Shown one piece after another: positions 59,057-64,000 of a DNA stretch of 64,000 nucleotides. Position 1 is the stretch's first letter. Each line of letters begins with the position of its first letter. The stretch comes from Microbacterium sp. XT11 (GTDB lineage Bacteria; Actinomycetota; Actinomycetes; Actinomycetales; Microbacteriaceae): the NCBI RefSeq assembly GCF_001513675.1, contig NZ_CP013859.1, positions 1,055,081-1,119,080 of the forward strand. The letters are read 5' to 3'. The notes beneath the pieces are model-generated. The model was not told the origin of the DNA, did no database searches, and saw only the letters and a list, made by a program, of their open reading frames with translations. Made by a program: the position numbers and the translations under genes.

Positions 59057-59084
59057 GTCAGCTCCGGATTCCCGTCCCGAGACG

Positions 59085-60125
59085 TCAGGCGATGATGCCG
59101 AGTGATGAGCTCTCGACGCGGTGCACCGGCGGAAGGCCCTGACGCAGCCGCTCGATCTCATCGAGCGCGGAGTCGGCGAGGCGCCCTGTCTCGGCGTGCA
59201 TCGCACCGGCGATGTGTGGGCTGAGCACGATTCCGGGCGTATCGAACAGCGCCGAATCCGCGGGAAGCGGTTCGGGATCGGTCACGTCGAGGATCGCGCG
59301 GAGGGTTCCGGTCCGGCAGCGACGGACGAGGGCCTCGGTGTCGATGAGCGATCCTCTGGCGGTGTTGATCAGCACCGCGTCCGGACGCATCAGCGCGATG
59401 CGACGTTCATCCAGCAGGTGGTGGGTGTCGGGCAGTTCCGGGGCATGCACGCTCACGATGTCACTCGCCGAGAGCATCGAATCGAGATCGACGAGGCGGG
59501 CGCCCACCGCGGCCGCATCGGCGGCACTGGCGTGCGGATCGGCGACGAGCACGTGCAGCTCGAACGGACGCAGCAGCTCGGCGACACGGCGGCCCACGCG
59601 CGACAAGCCGATGAGGCCGACAGTTCCGCCGAAGTTGACGGCCGAGGGGATCGCGTCGCGCCATGCTCCACCCACCTCGCGGTGGCGTCGATACCCGTCG
59701 ATGTAGCTGGGCGCGCGCTTGCCTTCGAGAAGGATGGTGGCGAGCGTGAACTCGGCGACGGGGATCGCGTTCGCGTCGGCGGCGCTCGTGACGAGGATGC
59801 CCTGATCCCAGAAAACGGGCGAGACGTGCTGTTTGACGGAGCCGCCGGTGTGAATGACGGCGCGGAGCCGCGGCGCCGCGGCGAGGACCTCGGGTCCGAG
59901 CACGGGAGAGCCCCAGCCCGTCATGAGGATCTCGGTGCGGGCGAGGCGGGCCGCTGCGTCTGGCCCGTGCAGGTCGTCGAGGCGGATGGGGTCGTCCAGG
60001 GCGATCAGCCTGTGCAGTCTCGCGAGGCGAGCGGGGTCGAAGAGGTCGGTGAACGCGCGCGCATTCATCAGAAGGAGGCCCGAGGGGCGGTCCCGATCTG
60101 TGCGCTCTCCGATGAGTTGTGCCAT
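59085..60125 (-). CDS. D-isomer 2-hydroxyacid dehydrogenase
   Basis: A 346-residue NAD-dependent dehydrogenase. VGLIGLSRVGRRVAELL is the cofactor loop, followed by VLVADPHAS. Catalytic residues are Arg in NTARGSLIDTEAL, Glu in DPEPLP and His in LSPHIAGAMHAE. The substrate may be a 2-keto sugar acid or glyoxylate/hydroxypyruvate. ATG at 60125 is used; ATG 60134 is possible and neither has a strong ribosome site. It is divergent from the importer operon, so a link to sugar breakdown is likely. Confidence 0.87.
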   Translation of the reverse strand: MAQLIGERTDRDRPSGLLLMNARAFTDLFDPARLARLHRLIALDDPIRLDDLHGPDAAARLARTEILMTGWGSPVLGPEVLAAAPRLRAVIHTGGSVKQHVSPVFWDQGILVTSAADANAIPVAEFTLATILLEGKRAPSYIDGYRRHREVGGAWRDAIPSAVNFGGTVGLIGLSRVGRRVAELLRPFELHVLVADPHASAADAAAVGARLVDLDSMLSASDIVSVHAPELPDTHHLLDERRIALMRPDAVLINTARGSLIDTEALVRRCRTGTLRAILDVTDPEPLPADSALFDTPGIVLSPHIAGAMHAETGRLADSALDEIERLRQGLPPVHRVESSSLGIIA

Positions 60126-60198
60126 GCAGACCATCTGAGCACAGAAGCAACAAAGTTCACAAGATTGAAAGATAGATGTAGCAAAATGATAATAAGAA

Positions 60199-60227
60199 TT
60201 GCGAACTGTTCCGATTGTCTGCATACT
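60199..60227 (+). promoter_or_regulatory. Promoter of the second sugar importer operon
   Basis: TTGCGA (60199-60204) and CATACT (60222-60227) are spaced by 17 bases, within a region (60126-60230) much richer in A and T than anywhere nearby. The binding-protein ATG is 100 bases downstream. The same AT-rich region must also carry the dehydrogenase promoter. Confidence 0.6.
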
Positions 60228-60327
60228 GGGCGTGACGCACGACGTGGTGTTTACCCGGAACCTCCGGACTGCCGCCCGTCGGCGACGATCGCGGCTGCAG
60301 CAGCGGCCGCGCCGAAACGGAGGAAAC

Positions 60328-61710
60328 ATGCATCGACGCACCCGCCGCGCCGTCGCGGCGCTCGTCGTGGTCCCGCTCCTCGCAGGCATGGCTGCCTGCT
60401 CGAGCAGCCCAGACGAAGGCCCTGATGAGGCCGGCGACGAGAAAGTCACCATCACGATCATGGGCAAGCCCGCGGCGACCAACACGGCAGCTGTGGCGCT
60501 GTTCGAGCGTCAGGTTGCGGAGTTCGAGGAGGCGAACCCGAACATCACCATCGAAGCGTCAGACGTACCGTGGGATGCGAAGACCTTCGCCGCCCGCCTC
60601 GCGGGCGGAAGCGCGCCGACGCTTCTGCGCGTTCCGCTCACTGAGCCGCCCGCGCTCATCGAGCGGGGACAGGTGGCCGACATCTCTGACGTGGCATCGG
60701 AGCTGGACAGCTTCGATGACCTCAACCCGCGCGTCATGCAGTTCCTCGAGCGCGACGGAGCGGTCTACGGCATCCCCGAGAAGAGCTATGCCTTCGGTCT
60801 CGTCTACAACCGGGACCTCTTCGAGCAGGCAGGCCTCGATCCGGACAGTCCGCCGAAGACCTGGGAAGAGGTCCGCGAGTACGCCGCCCAGATCGCGGAG
60901 AAGACCGGCAAGACCGGCTTCGGTGAGATCACCACGAACAACAGCGGCGGGTGGCATCTCACCGGTTACGACTACACCTTCGGTGGGCGCATCATCGAAC
61001 AGGACTCGAGCGGCGACTGGAAGGCGTCGTTCAACGACGACAACGCACGCAAGGTGCTGGAGCTGTGGAAGGCGATGCGCTGGGAGGACGACTCCCTGGG
61101 CGACAACGTGCTCGGCAAGCAGGAGGATCTCGTCGCCGAGTTCACGGCGGGCAACGTCGGAATGTGGGTCTCCGCACCGCCTGACGTCTACCCGAACTAC
61201 ATCGCCGCAGGGGGCGACCCCGAGGCGTTCGGTGCAGGGCCCATGCCTCAAGGCGGAGCGGATGCGACCCTCGCGGGTGCGACCGTCCTCATGGTGAACG
61301 CGCAGGCGACCGACGCAGAGAAGGCCGCCGCCGTGAAGTGGATCGATTGGCGCGCGCTCCGCCCGAACTACGACCTCGAGGTCGCTGCCGAGACCGCCGA
61401 GGCCTCGGCTGCGGACGGACTGCCCGTCGGAGTGCCCGTCGCGCCGATCTTCAGCGAGGAGGCCTACGCCGCGTACAAGGAGGCCATCGCCGAGTACGTC
61501 AACGTCCCGGTCGAGAACTTCGCTCCCTACGTGGCCTCGCTGGATGCCTTCGAGTACGTCCCGGAGCCTGCGGTCGCCTCGCAGGAGATCTATGCGGCGC
61601 TCGACCCGCTTGTCCAGGCGGTCCTGACCGACCCGAACGCCGACATCGACGCTCTGCTCGCTGACGCGGAGTCCCGGGTCGACGCGATCCTGGCGCAGCA
61701 CGCGTCATGA
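60328..61710 (+). CDS. Sugar-binding lipoprotein
   Basis: A 460-residue ABC substrate-binding protein. Lipoprotein signal RRAVAALVVVPLLAGMAAC with Cys24, acidic tether, then CUT1 features: ITIMGKPAATNTAAVALFERQVAEFEEANP, TLLRVPLTEPPALIERGQV, EKSYAFGLVYNRDLFEQAGL and TWEEVREYAAQ. Captures an oligosaccharide, likely one produced by GH9. ATG follows GGAGG. Its stop overlaps the permease start as ATGA. Confidence 0.92.
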   Translation: MHRRTRRAVAALVVVPLLAGMAACSSSPDEGPDEAGDEKVTITIMGKPAATNTAAVALFERQVAEFEEANPNITIEASDVPWDAKTFAARLAGGSAPTLLRVPLTEPPALIERGQVADISDVASELDSFDDLNPRVMQFLERDGAVYGIPEKSYAFGLVYNRDLFEQAGLDPDSPPKTWEEVREYAAQIAEKTGKTGFGEITTNNSGGWHLTGYDYTFGGRIIEQDSSGDWKASFNDDNARKVLELWKAMRWEDDSLGDNVLGKQEDLVAEFTAGNVGMWVSAPPDVYPNYIAAGGDPEAFGAGPMPQGGADATLAGATVLMVNAQATDAEKAAAVKWIDWRALRPNYDLEVAAETAEASAADGLPVGVPVAPIFSEEAYAAYKEAIAEYVNVPVENFAPYVASLDAFEYVPEPAVASQEIYAALDPLVQAVLTDPNADIDALLADAESRVDAILAQHAS

Positions 61711-62672
61711 CGATGGTCTCCGAACGCCGAAGTGGTGCGGTCACCGACCGCGCCACTTCGGCGGCGCCCGGGGAGACCGGCGCACGGCGGCGGCGCAGTC
61801 CGCAGCGCCGGCGCGCCGCGATCGCCGCGCTGCTCTTCCTGATCCCCGCACTCGTGACATTCGGCTACTTCGCCTGGTGGCCGATCCTTCAGAGCATCAT
61901 GCTGGCCTTCCAGCAGACGAACCTCGTCGCGCCGGCGGAGTGGGTGGGCCTGCGCAACTTCGAGGTGCTGTTCGCCGACCCGCTGCTGCCGAGAGCGGTA
62001 CTGAACACGCTGTGGTTCACGGTGCTCTCGCTCGCCATCGGATTGCCCGTGCCGCTTCTCTGCGCAGTGCTGATGTCGGAGCTGCGGCGCGGCGGTGCGC
62101 TCGCCCGGGTGCTCGCCTACCTGCCGGTCGTGGTCCCCCCTGTGGTCGCGGTGCTCCTGTGGAAGGTGTTCTTCAGCCCGGGCGAGACAGGGGTCGTGAA
62201 CTCCCTCCTCGCGGTCGTCGGCATCGGACCGCTCCCGTGGCTCCAGTCTCCCGAACTGGCTATGCCGAGCCTCGTCATCGTCGCCACCTGGTCGGGTGCG
62301 GGCACCGCCATCCTCATCTACCTCGCTGCTCTCACGGGGGTGAGCGCCGAACTGTACGAAGCCGCCGAGCTCGACGGCGCCTCGATATGGCAGCGTGTGC
62401 GCTTCATCACGCTGCCGCAGATGCGGGGCGTCATCCTGGTGCTCCTGCTTCTGCAGATCATCGGCGCGATCCAGGTGTTCACCGAACCGTATGTCATGAC
62501 AGACGGGGGGCCCGCGAACGCAACGGTCACCATCCTGCTGATGATCTACCGGTATGCCTTCTTGTTCGGCAACTACGGAGTCGCCACGGCCCTCAGCATC
62601 CTGCTCGCCGTCGTCCTCATCATCATCTCGGCCGTCTACCTCAGGCTGACCCGATCCTGGAGCTCCCGATGA
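61707..62672 (+). CDS. Sugar ABC permease (MalF-type)
   Basis: A 321-residue permease with six membrane segments and the EAA loop EAAELDGASIWQRVRFITLP (~220). A basic, disordered ~35-residue N-terminus precedes helix 1. TEPYVMTDGGPANATVTILLMIY is typical CUT1. Start and stop overlap its neighbours by four bases each. As in the first sugar locus, no ATPase gene is present. Confidence 0.93.
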   Translation: MTMVSERRSGAVTDRATSAAPGETGARRRRSPQRRRAAIAALLFLIPALVTFGYFAWWPILQSIMLAFQQTNLVAPAEWVGLRNFEVLFADPLLPRAVLNTLWFTVLSLAIGLPVPLLCAVLMSELRRGGALARVLAYLPVVVPPVVAVLLWKVFFSPGETGVVNSLLAVVGIGPLPWLQSPELAMPSLVIVATWSGAGTAILIYLAALTGVSAELYEAAELDGASIWQRVRFITLPQMRGVILVLLLLQIIGAIQVFTEPYVMTDGGPANATVTILLMIYRYAFLFGNYGVATALSILLAVVLIIISAVYLRLTRSWSSR

Positions 62673-63592
62673 CCGCCCCGACATCGTCCCTGCGCACGCC
62701 TCGCCGTGAGCCCAGAACACGGGAGCGCGGTCTCCTGTCGGCATTCGACTGGCGCCGCCCGCGCGTCTTCGTGGGGTGGGGGGCGATGCACATCGCGCTC
62801 TTCGCGAGTCTCATCGCCCTCGGTGCTGTCCCGGTGGTCTGGATGCTGAGGGCCGCGATCTCGAGCACCACCGACTTGGTGCAGCGCCCGCTCAGCCTCA
62901 TCCCCGAGCCCGCGCGCTGGGAGAACATCCCCACCGCGTGGAACCTGCTCGACATCGGCCACTACCTCATGAACACGGTCGTCCTCGTCGGAGGGTCATG
63001 GCTGGTGCAGCTGCTCGTCTCGGCCACCGCCGGGTATGCCCTCGCGGTCATCCGGCCCTGGTTCGGGCGCATCGTGTACGGCGCTCTCCTCGTGACGCTG
63101 TTCGTGCCGGGGACCGTGACGCTCATCGCGCTGTATCTGACCGTGCTCGACATGCCGCTCCTCGGGATCGGGCTCACCGACACCCCGTGGGCTGTGTGGC
63201 TGCCCGCCGGTGCGAACGCGTTCACGATTCTGCTGGTGAAGCAGTTCTTCGAGGAGATCCCCCGTGACCTCTTCGAGGCCGCGCAGCTCGACGGTGCCGG
63301 ATGGTGGACGATCTTCTGGCGCATCGTGCTCCCGATGTCGCGTCCGATCCTCGCCGTCGTGTCGCTCCTGTCGATCATGACGGCCTGGAAGGAGTTCCTC
63401 TGGCCGTTGATCGTGCTGACCGACCCCACCACTCAGCCCCTCGCGGTCGCCCTTCCGCGCCTCGCCCAGGCCACCGATCCGGCCTACCTGATCGCCGGGA
63501 TGCTGATCGCCAGCATCCCCCCGATCCTGATCTTCCTGATCTTCCAGCGCTCCATCGCGCGGGGGATCGGATTCTCCGGCCTCAAGGGCTGA
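62669..63592 (+). CDS. Sugar ABC permease (MalG-type)
   Basis: A 307-residue permease with six membrane segments. EAA loop: EAAQLDGAGWWTIFWRIVLP (~205). It ends RSIARGIGFSGLKG, typical MalG-like. ATG overlaps the previous stop. The GH3 gene begins 29 bases downstream, so it is probably in the same operon. Confidence 0.93.
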   Translation: MTAPTSSLRTPRREPRTRERGLLSAFDWRRPRVFVGWGAMHIALFASLIALGAVPVVWMLRAAISSTTDLVQRPLSLIPEPARWENIPTAWNLLDIGHYLMNTVVLVGGSWLVQLLVSATAGYALAVIRPWFGRIVYGALLVTLFVPGTVTLIALYLTVLDMPLLGIGLTDTPWAVWLPAGANAFTILLVKQFFEEIPRDLFEAAQLDGAGWWTIFWRIVLPMSRPILAVVSLLSIMTAWKEFLWPLIVLTDPTTQPLAVALPRLAQATDPAYLIAGMLIASIPPILIFLIFQRSIARGIGFSGLKG

Positions 63593-63621
63593 CCTCTCGA
63601 ATCGAAAGGAACCGCTTCACC

Positions 63622-64000
63622 GTGCCCGCATCCCTCCCCGTCGCCGACGACTCCCCTGACCTCGTGTGGCGCGATCTCAACGGCAACGGACGCCTTGATC
63701 CCTACGAGGATCCGCGTCTGACGCCGGCAGAACGCACGGCCGACCTCCTGGGGCGATTGAGCCTCGAAGAGAAGGTCGGGCTCATGTTCCACACGGTGAT
63801 CGAGGCAGGACCCGGTGGGGAGCTCCTCGAGACCCCCGGCGCGCTGAGCAAGTCTCCGACGAGCACGGTCGTGCTCGGAAAGCACATGAACCACTTCAAC
63901 GTCCATGCGCTCGGACCCGCGCGCGACGCGGCGCGGTGGGCGAATGCTCTGCAGCGCCTCGCGGCGCAGACGCCGCACGGCATCCCGGTGACGATCAGCA
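63622..64000 (+). CDS. Glycoside hydrolase family 3 (beta-glucosidase-like), 3' cut by window
   Basis: Only the first 126 codons are visible. After a short lead, DLNGNGRLDPYEDPRLTPAERTADLLGRLSLEEKVGLMF (in pieces) is the classical GH3 N-terminus, and NHFNVHALGPARDAARWANALQRLAAQTPHGIPVTIS is the next part with the substrate-pocket region. No signal peptide, so it probably cleaves imported oligosaccharides in the cytoplasm. GTG at 63622 has AAAGGA about 11 bases upstream, a rather long spacing. It completes a GH9-importer-GH3 route. Confidence 0.88.
   Translation, partial: MPASLPVADDSPDLVWRDLNGNGRLDPYEDPRLTPAERTADLLGRLSLEEKVGLMFHTVIEAGPGGELLETPGALSKSPTSTVVLGKHMNHFNVHALGPARDAARWANALQRLAAQTPHGIPVTIS

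Noticed and set aside
56093..59206. 1037-codon minus-strand frame opposite GH9
   Set aside because: GH9 on the + strand has clear domains and motifs; the antisense frame has none.
1..64000. CRISPR arrays, tRNA or rRNA genes, complete insertion sequences
   Set aside because: No regularly spaced repeats of array length, no recognisable cloverleaf or rRNA stretch, and no transposase or integrase was found.

Overview
The window is high-GC DNA with densely packed genes, frequent ATGA/GTGA stop-start overlaps and a recurring GGATGCCG/CGGCATCC word. Gene content fits Microbacteriaceae, most likely Microbacterium: DUF7882-type and three-helix proteins beside MarR, WYL and PadR regulators, and many sugar ABC importers with LacI/ROK genes. 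No rRNA, tRNA, CRISPR array, prophage or complete insertion sequence was seen. Genus assignment is inference.

Bases 1-9200 are mostly core or housekeeping: the tail of a GntR regulator, a DksA/TraR zinc-finger protein, 6-phosphogluconate dehydrogenase, a YbdK-type carboxylate-amine ligase preceded by a 45-codon coupled ORF, purL with a 45-residue membrane protein behind it, a PIN/ribbon-helix-helix toxin-antitoxin pair under a perfect 26-bp palindrome, and a WYL regulator divergent from a VOC protein. At about 3850 a MarR gene and a VOC gene, both lacking their 5' ends, meet head to head. Bases 9300-21700 hold an ArsB/SLC13 permease and then a large carbohydrate locus: binding protein, two permeases, an (alpha/alpha)6 glycosidase, a secreted DUF5005-like protein, an SGNH esterase, a class I mannose-6-phosphate isomerase, a ROK kinase and a LacI regulator. 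TGGTAACGTTACCA-like sites precede three of its transcription units.

Bases 23300-33600 are a visibly different, somewhat less GC-rich island. Its left edge is a mosaic of gene fragments: an excalibur tail, an SDR without its Rossmann start, and a PLD C-terminal piece. Inside lie an McrA-like HNH nuclease and, convergent to it, a five-gene cluster: HNH nuclease, a 427-residue protein of unknown family, a DUF6361-like protein, a PLD-family protein, and a large helicase carrying a C-terminal Nudix hydrolase domain. The last three genes overlap and are probably translationally coupled. This looks like an antiphage or anti-plasmid system. I cannot match this exact composition to a named system, and it is the best novelty candidate here.

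Bases 33700-46500 hold an MFS/ArsR pair with a double operator and flanking palindromic repeats, XRE/map, a KGG stress protein, DUF503, nnrE, and an operon for a binding-protein/ATPase/two-domain-permease importer whose LacI-type regulator is the last coupled gene, followed by a metallophosphoesterase. Next come NmrA/TetR and PadR/UbiB-kinase genes, an SRPBCC/flavoprotein pair, MarR/three-helix/DUF7882, and a TetR gene coupled to an SDR-alpha/beta-hydrolase fusion. From 54900 to the right edge is a beta-glucan or cellulose-type locus: a DeoR-headed, LacI-bodied regulator, a secreted GH9 enzyme, a 2-hydroxyacid dehydrogenase, a second sugar ABC importer and the start of a GH3 beta-glucosidase.
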